The notes: generated by a model not told the origin, from the letters alone. DNA of 64,000 nucleotides from Candidatus Latescibacterota bacterium (GCA_020633725.1 JACKDC010000001.1:124001-188000), one strand, 5' to 3'. Shown: positions 17,442 through 26,443, counted from the first letter of the stretch. Made by a program: numbers and translations.

Positions 17442-19832
17442 ATGGAAGCGGTGATCGACGTCCGGCGACTCTCCGACGCCGAGCTGGAGAAGACCCTCTC
17501 CACGCAAGCGCTCACGCTGAAAACCGATGAAGCCCGCCGCGTGGCGGAACTCCTCGGCCGCGACCCCACGCTCACCGAGCTCACCCTCTTCGACACCATG
17601 TGGAGCGAGCACTGCTCCTACAAGAGCAGCCGCGAGCACCTGAAGCGCCACCTGCCCACCGAGGGCCCCGACGTGGTGCTCGGCCCCGTGGAAGATGCCG
17701 GCATCGTCCGCCTGGGCGAGGCCGACGGCCGCTCCTGGTGCCTCGTGCTCAGCCACGAGAGCCACAACCACCCCAGCCAGGTGCTGCCCTTCGAGGGCGC
17801 GGCCACGGGCATCGGCGGCATCGTGCGCGACGTCTACTGCATGGGCGCCACGGTGGTGGGGGTGCTCGACCCGCTGCGCTTCGGCGATCCGGCCGGCGCG
17901 CACGCGGCGCGCAGCCGCGAGATCATGGCGGGCGTGGTGGACGGCATCTGGCACTACGCCAACGCGCTGGGCGTGCCCAACCTGGGCGGCGACCTCGTCT
18001 TCCACGCCGGCTACGACGACAACTGCCTCGTCAACGTGGTGGCCGTGGGGCTCGTCCCCGAGGACGAGATCGTGCGCAGCCGCGTGCCCGCCGAGGCGGC
18101 GGCGGAGCCCTACGACTTCATCCTCGTGGGCAAGCCCACGGACGAGTCCGGCTTCGGCGGCGCGGCCTTCGCCAGCATCATCCTCGACGCCAGCGTCGAG
18201 AACCGCGGCGCGGTGCAGGTGCCCGATCCCTTCCTCAAGCGCGTGCTCAGCGAGGCGAACAAGGCCGTGCTCGCGCTCGCCCGCGCCGAGGGCGTGGCCA
18301 TCGGCTTCAAGGACCTGGGCGCGGGGGGCATCGCCTGCGTGTCCAGCGAGCTGGCCGAGGCCGGCGGCTTCGGCATGCGCGTGTGGCTGGACAAGGTGTC
18401 GGTCTCGGACGAGCGCCTCGCCAGCCGCGTCATCGCCTGCAGCGAGACGCAGGAGCGCTACGGGCTCGCCGTGCCGCGCCGCTTCAGCGCGCGCGTGCTG
18501 GCGATCTACAACGAGGACTTCGACCTGCCCCACGTCTACCGGGGCGCCTGCGCGCGGGTGGTGGGTGAGGTGACGCAAGACGGCCGCTACACGCTCACCC
18601 GCGGCGAGGACGTGCTCTGCGACGCCCCCGTCGAGGTGGTCACCAGCGGCATCCGCTACGCCCGCGAGAGCCGGCCGGCGCCCACCGCGCCGCCCGCGCC
18701 CGCGCACGAGCCCGGCCGCGAGCTCGGCGCGGACCTGCTCACGCTGCTCGCCGACCCGAACCTCTGCGACCGCAGCTACCTCTACCAGCACTACGACGGC
18801 GAGGTGCAGGGCCACGCCTGCCTGCGCCCCGGCGAGGGCGACAGCGGCGTGAGCGCCCCCTTTGCGGACAGCCCGCTGGGCTTCGCGATCACCTGCGACG
18901 GCAACCCCTTCTACGGCGAGCGCGATCCCTACCTGGGCGGCGCGCTGGCCGTCTGCGAGGCGGTGCGCAACCTGGCCTGCCAGGGCGCCTGGCCGCTGGC
19001 CCTCACCGACTGCCTCAACTACGGCAACCCCGAGAAGCCCGGGCCCTTCGGCGCCTTCGTCGAGGGCGTGCGCGGCGTCGGCGACGCCTGCCGTGGCATC
19101 GGCCGCCTGGCCGAGGACGAGCGCGGCCTGGCGCCGGGGAATCCGATCCCCGTCATCAGCGGCAACGTGAGCTTCTACAACGAGAGCGCCCGCGGCGCGG
19201 CGATTCCGCCGAGCCCGATCGTGGCGCTGGCGGGCCGCGTGCCGGACGTCTCCCGCGTCCCCGGCCAGCAGCTCGCGCGCGAGGGCGATCCGCTGCTGCT
19301 CATCGGCGCGCGCGAGGACGCCCTCGGCGGCGGCGCCTACCACCGCGTGATCCTGGGCTCTTCGGGCGGCGCGCTGCCGGCCGCGGACTTCGCCCGCGTG
19401 CGCGCCGAGGCCCGCGTGGTGATCGAGGCGGCGCAGGCCGGCTGGCTGCGCGCGGCGCACGACGTGGGGGAGGGCGGCGTGGCCGTCGCGGCCGCCGAGA
19501 TGATGCTCGGCCGCCGCCCTGGCGCGCTCGGCCTGGGCATCGCGCTGGACCTGCCCGCCGGCGGCCTCGACGCCGTGGCGACGCTCTTCGGCGAGAGCGG
19601 CGGCTTCCTGCTCGAGGTCGTCCCCGAGCGCCTGGACGCCCTGCTCGCCGCCTGCGCGGGCGCCGGCCTCACCCCCCTGGCCCAGGGCCGCGTGACCGGC
19701 GACGGCCGTCTGCGTCTCGCCGTGGACGGCGCGCCCCGCGTGGAGCTGGCGCTGGACTCCCTGCGCCGCGCCTGGCAGGGCACGCTGCCGGGTCTTTTCA
19801 CACTGGACGGGACCGCCGGAGGCGACGCATGA
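17442..19832 (+). CDS. purL: Phosphoribosylformylglycinamidine synthase, large subunit (short type)
   Basis: A 796-residue ATP-dependent enzyme that turns FGAR plus ammonia into FGAM in purine synthesis. Its length fits the short PurL that works with separate PurS and PurQ. Motifs: MWSEHCSYKSSREHL at about 48-62, SHESHNHPSQVLPFEGAATGIGGIVRD near 105-130, FKDLGAGGIACVSSELAEA near 290, and the second-half pair CDGNPFYGERDPYLGG and HDVGEGGVAVAAAEM. The ATG at 17442 was chosen because the promoter lies at 17352-17379. It overlaps purQ by 4 nt. Confidence 0.95.
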   Translation: MEAVIDVRRLSDAELEKTLSTQALTLKTDEARRVAELLGRDPTLTELTLFDTMWSEHCSYKSSREHLKRHLPTEGPDVVLGPVEDAGIVRLGEADGRSWCLVLSHESHNHPSQVLPFEGAATGIGGIVRDVYCMGATVVGVLDPLRFGDPAGAHAARSREIMAGVVDGIWHYANALGVPNLGGDLVFHAGYDDNCLVNVVAVGLVPEDEIVRSRVPAEAAAEPYDFILVGKPTDESGFGGAAFASIILDASVENRGAVQVPDPFLKRVLSEANKAVLALARAEGVAIGFKDLGAGGIACVSSELAEAGGFGMRVWLDKVSVSDERLASRVIACSETQERYGLAVPRRFSARVLAIYNEDFDLPHVYRGACARVVGEVTQDGRYTLTRGEDVLCDAPVEVVTSGIRYARESRPAPTAPPAPAHEPGRELGADLLTLLADPNLCDRSYLYQHYDGEVQGHACLRPGEGDSGVSAPFADSPLGFAITCDGNPFYGERDPYLGGALAVCEAVRNLACQGAWPLALTDCLNYGNPEKPGPFGAFVEGVRGVGDACRGIGRLAEDERGLAPGNPIPVISGNVSFYNESARGAAIPPSPIVALAGRVPDVSRVPGQQLAREGDPLLLIGAREDALGGGAYHRVILGSSGGALPAADFARVRAEARVVIEAAQAGWLRAAHDVGEGGVAVAAAEMMLGRRPGALGLGIALDLPAGGLDAVATLFGESGGFLLEVVPERLDALLAACAGAGLTPLAQGRVTGDGRLRLAVDGAPRVELALDSLRRAWQGTLPGLFTLDGTAGGDA

Positions 19833-20701
19833 CGAACGCACCCCGCGCCGCGGTCCTGCAGTTCCCCGGCGTCAACTGCGAGTACGAGTCGGCCCGCGCC
19901 CTCGAGGCGGCGGGCGCGACCGCCAGCATCCTGCGCTGGAACGAGGACCCCGCGCGCCTGGCGGACTTCGACCTCTACCTGATCCCCGGCGGCTTCAGCT
20001 ATCAGGACCGCATCCGCGCCGGCGCCGTGGCCGCCAAGGAACCGGTGCTGGACGCGCTCTTCGCCCAGGCCGAGGCGGGCAAGCCCGTCCTCGGCATCTG
20101 CAACGGCGCGCAGGTGCTGGTGGAGGCCGGCTTCGTGCCGGGCCTCGCGCCCGGCGCCGTGGAGATCGCACTCGCGCCGAACCGCATGCGCGGGCGCAGC
20201 GGCTACTACTCGGACTGGAGCCATCTGCGCGTGGCCGAGCGGACGCCGTCCTGGCTGGCGCCGCTGGCGGGCGACGTGTTGCCCCTCCCCTTCGCCCACG
20301 GCGAGGGGCGCTTCACCACGCGCAGCGAGACGCTCTTCGCGGACCTCGCCGCCGCGGGGCAGATCGCCCTGCGCTACGCCGGTCCCGCCGGCGAGGACGC
20401 CGGCGGCTGGCCCCGCAATCCCAACGGCAGCCTGCTCGACGCCGCGGCGCTCTGCAACCGGGCCGGCAACGTGCTGGCGATCATGCCCCACCCCGAGCGC
20501 GCCGCCTGGCTGGGCCAGGTGCCGGCGATGCTCGAGGGCGCCTGGGGCGTCCGCCGCCGCGCGGCCGACGGCGACTGGCCCGCCCTGCGCGGACCCGGAC
20601 CGGGCCACGCGCTCTTCGCCGCCATGGTGGACGCCGCCCGCGGGACTCGGCGCGGCCAGACCCTGAAGCCCATGAGTGGTGAGGAGCGCCATGCGTCTTG
20701 A
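19829..20701 (+). CDS. purQ: Phosphoribosylformylglycinamidine synthase, glutaminase subunit
   Basis: A 290-residue class I glutamine amidotransferase that supplies ammonia to PurL. FPGVNCEYESARAL at the N-terminus, IPGGFSYQDRIRAG, the nucleophile Cys in LGICNGAQVL (about residue 91) and the His-Glu pair in MPHPERA near 220 complete the triad. It is longer than the usual 220-230 residues by a C-terminal tail of about 45 residues. ATGA overlap with purL; its last 11 nt overlap the PurS-like gene. Confidence 0.93.
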   Translation: MTNAPRAAVLQFPGVNCEYESARALEAAGATASILRWNEDPARLADFDLYLIPGGFSYQDRIRAGAVAAKEPVLDALFAQAEAGKPVLGICNGAQVLVEAGFVPGLAPGAVEIALAPNRMRGRSGYYSDWSHLRVAERTPSWLAPLAGDVLPLPFAHGEGRFTTRSETLFADLAAAGQIALRYAGPAGEDAGGWPRNPNGSLLDAAALCNRAGNVLAIMPHPERAAWLGQVPAMLEGAWGVRRRAADGDWPALRGPGPGHALFAAMVDAARGTRRGQTLKPMSGEERHAS

Positions 20702-21287
20702 CCTCCTCGTCACGCTGAAGACGGTGGACCTCGTGCGCGAGACGGCCTGGCTCACCCTCGTGGAGCGCCTGGGCTGGGGGGACCGCCTGCTCGGCCTCGC
20801 GCGGCACCGGCTCTGGCGGTTCACGGTGGAAGGCGCGGACGCGGCCGTCTGCCAGTCCGCGCTCGCGGCGGAGCTGGAGCGCAGCAGCGCCTACTACAAT
20901 CCGAACAAGGAGCGGCTGACCTGGCTCGCCGCGGACGCCCTCGGCGCCGGCGACGCGCTGCCCGCGCCGCTTCCGCGTCCGCTGGGCCCGGCCGACGCGC
21001 TGTCGTCCTGGCAGCTGGGCCTCTGGGTGACGGACGAGGGCGGCGCCGCGGACGCGCTCCGTGCCGCCAGCGCCGCTCGCCTCTCTCCCGCGGTGGCGCT
21101 GACTGCGCTTCACACCGGCAGCTTCTGGGAGCTCCGGCTCGCGGCCGCGAACGCGGCCGAGGCGGGGGGGCTCGCGGCCGCGCTGGCCGTCAGCCGGGGT
21201 CGGGGCGAGGGCCTGCTGCTGAATCCGCACTACCAGGAGGGCCGTCTGCTAGCCCTCGCGCCCGCGCCCGCGGAGGTCTCCGCGTGA
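20691..21287 (+). CDS. purS: Tandem PurS-like protein (FGAM synthase small subunit)
   Basis: A 198-residue protein between purQ and purF, where purS is expected. Residues 1-80 follow the PurS pattern: LLVTLKTVDLVRETAWL, LARHRLWRFTVEG, then a helix ending in YYNPNKERL. Residues 105-190 repeat the layout: LGLWVTDEGGAADALRAAS, LHTGSFWELRLAAA, then a helix ending in LLNPHYQEGRL. Normal PurS is about 80-85 residues and dimerises to bridge PurL and PurQ; a fused pair would supply both protomers on one chain. It overlaps purQ by 11 nt and purF by 4 nt. The family call rests on pattern and position. Confidence 0.7.
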   Translation: MRLDLLVTLKTVDLVRETAWLTLVERLGWGDRLLGLARHRLWRFTVEGADAAVCQSALAAELERSSAYYNPNKERLTWLAADALGAGDALPAPLPRPLGPADALSSWQLGLWVTDEGGAADALRAASAARLSPAVALTALHTGSFWELRLAAANAAEAGGLAAALAVSRGRGEGLLLNPHYQEGRLLALAPAPAEVSA

Positions 21288-22687
21288 GCGTGCTCGAGGA
21301 CCGTCCCCGCGAGGAGTGCGGCATCATCGGCATCTTCGGCCACGAGCTCGCGGCCGAGCTCTGCTACCTCGGGCTCTACGCGCTCCAGCACCGCGGGCAG
21401 GAATCCAGCGGCATCACGGCCAGCGACGGCGCCCACATGCGCAGCCACATCGGCATGGGCCTGGTGGGGAACGTCTTCAACGAGACGAACCTGAGCAAGC
21501 TGAACGGCCACCTGGCCATCGGGCACAACCGCTACTCCACCACGGGACGCGTCAGCCTGGTGAACGCGCAGCCCATCGTGGTGGACTGCAAGGCCGGGCG
21601 GCTGGCCATCGCGCACAACGGGAACATCACCAACGCGCTCGAGCTGCGCGACGCGATGGAGGCCAAGGGGCACATCTTCCAGTCCACCAGCGACAGCGAG
21701 GTGGTGCTGCACCGCATCGCGCGCTCGGAGCGGGAGGATCTGCGCGGCATGATCGGCGAGGCCGTCGACGGGCTGGAGGGCGCCTTCAGCCTGCTGATCC
21801 TGGCCAAGGACCGGCTCTTCGCCTACCGCGATCCCCACGGCTTCCGGCCGCTCTGCGTGGGGCGGCTGGGCGACGCCTGGCTGGTGGCGAGCGAGAGCTG
21901 CGCCTTCGACATCGTGCGGGGGCAGTACCTGCGCGACGTGGTGCCTGGCGAGCTGATCATGATCGACGCGAACGGCCTGCACAGCACCATCGTCCAGAGC
22001 GCGGGCGAGGCGGCGCGCTGCATCTTCGAGTTCGTCTACTTCGCGCGGCCGGACAGCATCGTCTTCGAGGAGAACGTCGACAAGGTGCGGCGCAAGCTGG
22101 GCAAGCAGCTCGCGCGGGAGCACCCGGTGGAGGCGGACTTCGTCATCGCGGTGCCCGACTCGTCCAACAGCGCGGCGCTGGGCTACAGCCTCGAAAGCGG
22201 CATCCGCTTCGAGTTCGGGCTGATTCGCAACCACTACGTGGGGCGCACCTTCATCAGCCCCAAGCAGAGCGTGCGCGACTCCGGGGTGCTCATCAAGTAC
22301 AACCCGGTGCGCGGCGTGCTGCGCGGCAAGCGGGTGGTGGTGGTGGACGACTCCATCGTCCGCGGCTCCACCATGCGCAAGCTGGTGCGTCTGCTGCGCG
22401 ACGCCGGCGCGAAGGAAGTGCACCTGCGCATCAGTTCGCCGCCCATCACGCACCCGTGCTTCTACGGCATCGACATGCCCACCAAGAAGGAGCTGATCCG
22501 TTCGCGCTTCGACGTGGACGGCATCCGCGACTTCCTGGGCGTGGACTCCCTGGCCTACCTGTCCATGGAGGGCATGCTCGCCTGCGCCAAGAGTCCCGAC
22601 GGCTTCTGCACCGCCTGCTTCAGCGGGGACTACCCCGTGCCCGTGCGGGCGCAGGGCGGCAAGCACCGGCTGGACCGCGACCTCTGA
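21284..22687 (+). CDS. purF: Amidophosphoribosyltransferase
   Basis: A 467-residue enzyme for the committed step of purine synthesis, PRPP plus glutamine to phosphoribosylamine. An 11-residue propeptide precedes Cys12 (REECGIIGIFG), the N-terminal nucleophile exposed by self-cleavage. The PRPP loop VVVVDDSIVRGSTM is at about 350-362. Cysteines in AARCIFEF, THPCFYG and GFCTACF match the 4Fe-4S ligands of the Bacillus-type enzyme, so it is probably an Fe-S, oxygen-sensitive form. GTG start overlaps the PurS-like gene (GTGA). It closes the cluster. Confidence 0.95.
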   Translation: MSVLEDRPREECGIIGIFGHELAAELCYLGLYALQHRGQESSGITASDGAHMRSHIGMGLVGNVFNETNLSKLNGHLAIGHNRYSTTGRVSLVNAQPIVVDCKAGRLAIAHNGNITNALELRDAMEAKGHIFQSTSDSEVVLHRIARSEREDLRGMIGEAVDGLEGAFSLLILAKDRLFAYRDPHGFRPLCVGRLGDAWLVASESCAFDIVRGQYLRDVVPGELIMIDANGLHSTIVQSAGEAARCIFEFVYFARPDSIVFEENVDKVRRKLGKQLAREHPVEADFVIAVPDSSNSAALGYSLESGIRFEFGLIRNHYVGRTFISPKQSVRDSGVLIKYNPVRGVLRGKRVVVVDDSIVRGSTMRKLVRLLRDAGAKEVHLRISSPPITHPCFYGIDMPTKKELIRSRFDVDGIRDFLGVDSLAYLSMEGMLACAKSPDGFCTACFSGDYPVPVRAQGGKHRLDRDL

Positions 22688-22696
22688 CCGGGCGAC

Positions 22697-22725
22697 TTGC
22701 GGTGCCCCGGCCCCCGTGCTAGAGT
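22697..22725 (+). promoter_or_regulatory. Sigma70-type promoter of the small lipoprotein gene
   Basis: TTGCGG (22697-22702), 17 bp, TAGAGT (22720-22725), ten bases after the purF stop. The transcript would carry a leader of about 85 nt that contains the 12-bp repeats at 22754-22789. Confidence 0.55.
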
Positions 22726-22753
22726 TCCGCCGCCCCAGGACAAGGACCCGAAG

Positions 22754-22789
22754 ACGACCCCGGGCACGACCCCGGGTACGGCCCCGGGT
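22754..22789 (+). repeat. Three tandem 12-bp repeats in a 5' leader
   Basis: Units ACGACCCCGGGC, ACGACCCCGGGT and ACGGCCCCGGGT follow one another without spacing, with a partial fourth (ACGACA). Each unit holds the palindrome CCCGGG, so the leader RNA can form alternative small stems. Located between the promoter and ribosome site of the lipoprotein gene. Confidence 0.8.
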
Positions 22790-22815
22790 ACGACAATGAG
22801 GAGTGCCTGAGTACC

Positions 22816-23208
22816 ATGACGAGACGCTGGGTAGGGGTCGGGCTGACCCTGCTGATGTTGCTGACGACCGGCGCGTGCATGCGCACGATGGAGGTCAACC
22901 CCGAGGACGCCGCCGCCGAGCTCGCCGAGTCGGGCGTGGGCAACATCCGCATCGTCGACAAGAACGGGATCGTCTACCTCGCGCAGTCGCTCACGGAGAC
23001 CGAGGAGGGCAACTACCTGCTCGAGACGGTGGAGCGCATCGACGACGGCGTGTCCGAGTACTTCGTCGACACGACGATCCCCCGCGACGACGTGGTCAGC
23101 GTGCACTACTCCAAGGTCAACACCTGGGTCGTGGCCGGCATGGTGACGGCCACCTCGCTCTTCATGGTGTGGCTGTACTACAAGATCAACACCAGCGTCT
23201 TCGACTGA
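22816..23208 (+). CDS. Small lipoprotein with C-terminal membrane segment
   Basis: A 130-residue protein of unknown function. Residues 1-21 are a lipoprotein signal (LLMLLTTGAC, Cys21). The middle part is acidic and strand-rich (NIRIVDKNGIVYLAQSLTETEEGNYLLETVERI), and residues about 104-122 (VVAGMVTATSLFMVWLYY) form a hydrophobic helix near the C-terminus. That layout suggests attachment to two membranes or an inner-membrane hairpin. GAGGAG lies 12 nt upstream of the ATG, rather far. The stop overlaps the next gene's ATG by one base, so it is cotranscribed with the saccharopine-dehydrogenase-like gene. I recognise no family. Confidence 0.7.
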   Translation: MTRRWVGVGLTLLMLLTTGACMRTMEVNPEDAAAELAESGVGNIRIVDKNGIVYLAQSLTETEEGNYLLETVERIDDGVSEYFVDTTIPRDDVVSVHYSKVNTWVVAGMVTATSLFMVWLYYKINTSVFD

Positions 23209-24371
23209 TGCGCGCCCTCGTGCTCGGCGCCGGCCTGCAGGGCAGCGCGGCGGCCTACGACCTGCTCGTCCACGGCGGTGCCACGGCGCTGACCCTGGTG
23301 GACGCCGACCCCGCCGCCCTCGCCCGCTGCCAGGACGCGCTGCCCGCCCTTGGCGAGCGCGGCGCGGTCACCCGGGCGCTCGATCTCGCCGACCCCGCCG
23401 CCCTCGCGCCGCTGCTGGCCGACGCCGACGCCTGCTTCAGCGCGCTGCCCTACTTCCTCAACCTGCCCGTGGCCGAGGCCTGCGCGCGCGCGGGCGTCCA
23501 CTACGTGGACCTGGGCGGCAACACGGCCATCGTGCAGCGGACGCTCGAGCTGGACCCGCTGGCGCGCGCGAGCGGCGCCACGCTGGTGCCGGACTGCGGC
23601 CTCGCCCCCGGGCTGGCCGCCACCGTCTGCATGGCCGCCATCGAGGGGATGCGCGCAGTGGACGCGCTGCGCATCCGCGTGGGCGGGCTGCCGCAACACC
23701 CGCGGCCGCCCCTGGACTACAGTCTCTTCTTCAGCGTCCACGGGCTGATCAACGAGTACATGGGCGAGGCCATCCTGCTCCGCGACGGCGAGCTGGCCAC
23801 CGTGCCCACCCTCGAGGACGTGGAGAGCCTCGACTTCCCCGCGCCCATCGGCCGCTGCGAGGCCTTCGCCACGCTCGGCGGCACCAGCACGCTGCCCTGG
23901 ACGCTGAAGGGCCGCGTCCGCAATCTCGACTACAAGACGGTCCGCTACCCGGGCCACGTGGACAAGATCCGCCTCCTCAAGACGCTCGGCTTCTTCGACG
24001 AGGCGCCCGTCGCCGTGGCGGGCGCGCCGGTCAGCCCGCGCGCGCTGTCCGCGGCGCTGCTCACCCGCGCGCTCTGGGAAGAGGACGTGCGCGACGTGGT
24101 CGTCTTCCGCGTCGAAGCCGAAGGCGTCGGGCCGGACGGGCCCTGCCGCCGCCGCTACCAGATGATCGACTGGTATGACGGTCTCACCGGGCTCTCCGCC
24201 ATGCGCCGCACCACGGCCTTCCCGGCCGCGGTGGTGCTGCAGCTCATCGCCGCGGGGGAGGGCGCCGGTGCGGGCGCCCACTCGCTCGAGCTCGCCGTGC
24301 CGCCCTCGCGCGTGCTGGAGGAGCTGGCGCGGCGCGGCGTCGTGATCGAACGCAGCGAGACCTCGCTCTAG
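23208..24371 (+). CDS. Saccharopine dehydrogenase-like NAD(P) oxidoreductase
   Basis: A 387-residue protein. The N-terminal Rossmann motif is VLGAGLQGSAAAYDLL, followed by ALPYFLNLPVAEACARAGVHYVDLGG and PDCGLAPGLAATVC, typical of saccharopine dehydrogenase and lysine 6-dehydrogenase relatives. The C-terminal catalytic domain begins at about 145. The substrate may be a lysine-derived or similar amino-acid adduct, but no lysine-pathway neighbours help decide. It overlaps the upstream lipoprotein gene by one base and is convergent with mpg. Confidence 0.8.
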   Translation: MRALVLGAGLQGSAAAYDLLVHGGATALTLVDADPAALARCQDALPALGERGAVTRALDLADPAALAPLLADADACFSALPYFLNLPVAEACARAGVHYVDLGGNTAIVQRTLELDPLARASGATLVPDCGLAPGLAATVCMAAIEGMRAVDALRIRVGGLPQHPRPPLDYSLFFSVHGLINEYMGEAILLRDGELATVPTLEDVESLDFPAPIGRCEAFATLGGTSTLPWTLKGRVRNLDYKTVRYPGHVDKIRLLKTLGFFDEAPVAVAGAPVSPRALSAALLTRALWEEDVRDVVVFRVEAEGVGPDGPCRRRYQMIDWYDGLTGLSAMRRTTAFPAAVVLQLIAAGEGAGAGAHSLELAVPPSRVLEELARRGVVIERSETSL

Positions 24372-24386
24372 CGGCGGCGCCCAGCG

Positions 24387-24980
24387 CTAGGGGCGGCTCG
24401 TCCAGGGGCTCGCCTTCTCCTTGAATCGCCAGGGCCAGCCGGCCGCCTCGCCCGCGTAGTCGACGCCCACGCGCGGCCCGGCCTCGACGCGTCCGCGCCC
24501 CGGCGGGCGGCCGGGCTCCAGCCATAGCTCGGCATGGGGGAGGGCGAGGCCGTCGTGGCGCAGGTCCAGTCCCAGGGCCGCGCAGAGGCGGCCGGGGCCT
24601 CGGGCCCAGTCGCGCCGAGGACGGCCCGCGCGGAGCGCGGCCATGCGCTCCAGCCCCTCTTCCGGTTCGCCGGCGCGCAGCAGCACGGCGGCCGCGCGGC
24701 CCTCCCGCTCGCAGACGAGGTTGAGGCAGTGGTGCAGCCCGTAGACCAGGTAGACGTAGCTGTGGCCGGGCGGGCCGAACATGACGCGGTTGCGCGCCGT
24801 GGGCCCGCCGCGCGCGTGGCTGGCGGGGTCGTCCGCGCCGGCGTAGGCCTCGGTCTCCACGATGCGCAGGGCGAGGCGCTCGCCGTTCAGCACGCGCACG
24901 AGGCGGCGGCCGAGCAGGTCCCGCGCCACGCGCAGGACCGGGCGCGCGAAGAAGTCGGGGCCCAGCGGCGCTGCGTCCAC
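24387..24980 (-). CDS. mpg: 3-methyladenine DNA glycosylase (AAG/MPG type)
   Basis: A 197-residue base-excision-repair enzyme that removes alkylated and deaminated purines. LARDLLGRRLVR, IVETEAYAG..DPASHARGGPTARN (with the catalytic Glu and the substrate-pocket residues), and GHSYVYLVYGLHHCLN are family hallmarks. The GTG start at 24980 is 2 nt after the pcnB stop, so it is probably transcribed from the pcnB promoter. Length is normal. Confidence 0.92.
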   Translation of the reverse strand: MDAAPLGPDFFARPVLRVARDLLGRRLVRVLNGERLALRIVETEAYAGADDPASHARGGPTARNRVMFGPPGHSYVYLVYGLHHCLNLVCEREGRAAAVLLRAGEPEEGLERMAALRAGRPRRDWARGPGRLCAALGLDLRHDGLALPHAELWLEPGRPPGRGRVEAGPRVGVDYAGEAAGWPWRFKEKASPWTSRP

Positions 24981-24982
24981 GT

Positions 24983-26443
24983 CTAGGTCCGCTCGGAGCG
25001 CCGCCGCCGACGACGCCGCGAGCGCCGGCGCTTGCCCGCGCCGAAGATCAGCGGGGGCGGCGTCAGGCCGCGCGCCTGGGCGTCCAGCTCGAAGAGCCGG
25101 TAGGCCGACGGGAAGTAGGGCTTGCTGCGGAAGAAGCCGGGCACGGGATGGCCCTCGAGGCAGCGCGCCAGCCGGCGCTGGCTGAGCGCGATGAGGAAGA
25201 GGTGCTCGGTATCCCGGCGCGCCACGCCCAGCCGGGCCGTGAGCGGCTTGAGGAAGCGGTAGGCGACGCGGCCGGTGTCGGGCCGGCTGCCGGACGCCTC
25301 CTGCGCCTCGAGGGTGTCCAGGAGCGGAAACGCGAGCAGCAGGCCGAGGAGGAGGCCGTTGTCGAAGTCCTCGCCCTGGGCCACGCAGGCGTCCAGCAGC
25401 TCGAGACGCCGCCAGGGCAGCGGCAGCGGCTCGCCCTCGGCCACCGCGGGCAGGAACTGGTCGAGCGCGGGGAGCAGCTCGGCCAGCACGCCCGTCTCCC
25501 GCATCAGGCGGAGGCTGGGCAGGGCCGCGCCGCCGCGCAGGTCGCGATAGAACTCCTCGAGCAGGCGCGCCTTGCTGCAGTCGGCCAGCAGCGCGCGGTG
25601 GCGGACGATGGCGTCCCAGGTCTCGGGATCGATGCGAAAGCCGGTGCGGCCGGCGTGGCGCAGCGCGCGGATCATGCGGACGGGATCGCCGCGGAAGCGC
25701 TCGTCGGGGTCGCCGATGCTGCGGATGACGCCGGCGGCGAGGTCGTCGAGTCCGCCCACGTAGTCGATCACGCTGAAGTCGCCGATGCTGTAGAAGAGCC
25801 CGTTGATGGTGAGGTCGCGCCGGCGGGCGTCCTCGGCGGGGGTCCCGTAGCGCTGGTCGGCGAACTCCAGCAGGTGACGGCCGCGGTCGTAGCTCCGGCG
25901 GCCGCGGCGGCGCCGCTCGGGCGGGGCCTCGTCTTCGCTGTCCTCGTCGTCGTCGGAGACCTCTTCGTCTTCCGCGTCGTCGTCCTCCTCCTCGTCGTCG
26001 TCATCGTCGCCGGGGGAGGGGGGGGCGTCCTCGTCGCCGTCGAGCTGGTCGGCCTCGGCCTCCAGCCGCGCCTTCTCCTCGAGGCTGTCCTGATCGCTGA
26101 GGGACGGGTCGTCGTCCTCGCTCTCGTCCAGCGCGCGGAAGGTGGCCACCTCGAACACCCGCCCGCGGCCGAACATCACCTGCACGATGGGAAAGCGCCG
26201 GCCGATCACGCGGCTGTTGCGGAAGAGATCGAGGATCTCCTCGGGCGTGGCGTCGGTGCCGATGTCGAAGTCCTTGGGCACCCGCCCCAGCAGGAGATCG
26301 CGCACGCCGCCGCCCACCAGGTAGGCCTGGTAGCCCGCCCGGTGCAGCCGGTAGAGGATCTTGAGCGCGTCGGGGTCGATGTCCTTGCGCGAAAGCGTGT
26401 GCTCGCTGCGCGGGAGCACGCGCGCGTCATAGGGCGCTGCCAT
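24983..26443 (-). CDS. pcnB: Poly(A) polymerase / tRNA nucleotidyltransferase family, with acidic insert
   Basis: A 486-residue class II nucleotidyltransferase. LPRSEHTLSRKDIDPDALKILYRLHRAGYQAYLVGGGVRDLLLG (10-53) is characteristic of PcnB, the DxD catalytic pair is D58/D60, and RRDLTINGLFY follows at 208. An Asp/Glu-rich insert of about 70-75 residues (about 107-178, with runs such as GDDDDDEEEDDD) interrupts the head domain and ends in an Arg cluster. The last 15 residues are also Arg-rich. The ATG at 26443 was chosen because the ATG at 26494 lies on the promoter. CCA-adding activity cannot be excluded. Confidence 0.85.
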   Translation of the reverse strand: MAAPYDARVLPRSEHTLSRKDIDPDALKILYRLHRAGYQAYLVGGGVRDLLLGRVPKDFDIGTDATPEEILDLFRNSRVIGRRFPIVQVMFGRGRVFEVATFRALDESEDDDPSLSDQDSLEEKARLEAEADQLDGDEDAPPSPGDDDDDEEEDDDAEDEEVSDDDEDSEDEAPPERRRRGRRSYDRGRHLLEFADQRYGTPAEDARRRDLTINGLFYSIGDFSVIDYVGGLDDLAAGVIRSIGDPDERFRGDPVRMIRALRHAGRTGFRIDPETWDAIVRHRALLADCSKARLLEEFYRDLRGGAALPSLRLMRETGVLAELLPALDQFLPAVAEGEPLPLPWRRLELLDACVAQGEDFDNGLLLGLLLAFPLLDTLEAQEASGSRPDTGRVAYRFLKPLTARLGVARRDTEHLFLIALSQRRLARCLEGHPVPGFFRSKPYFPSAYRLFELDAQARGLTPPPLIFGAGKRRRSRRRRRRRSERT

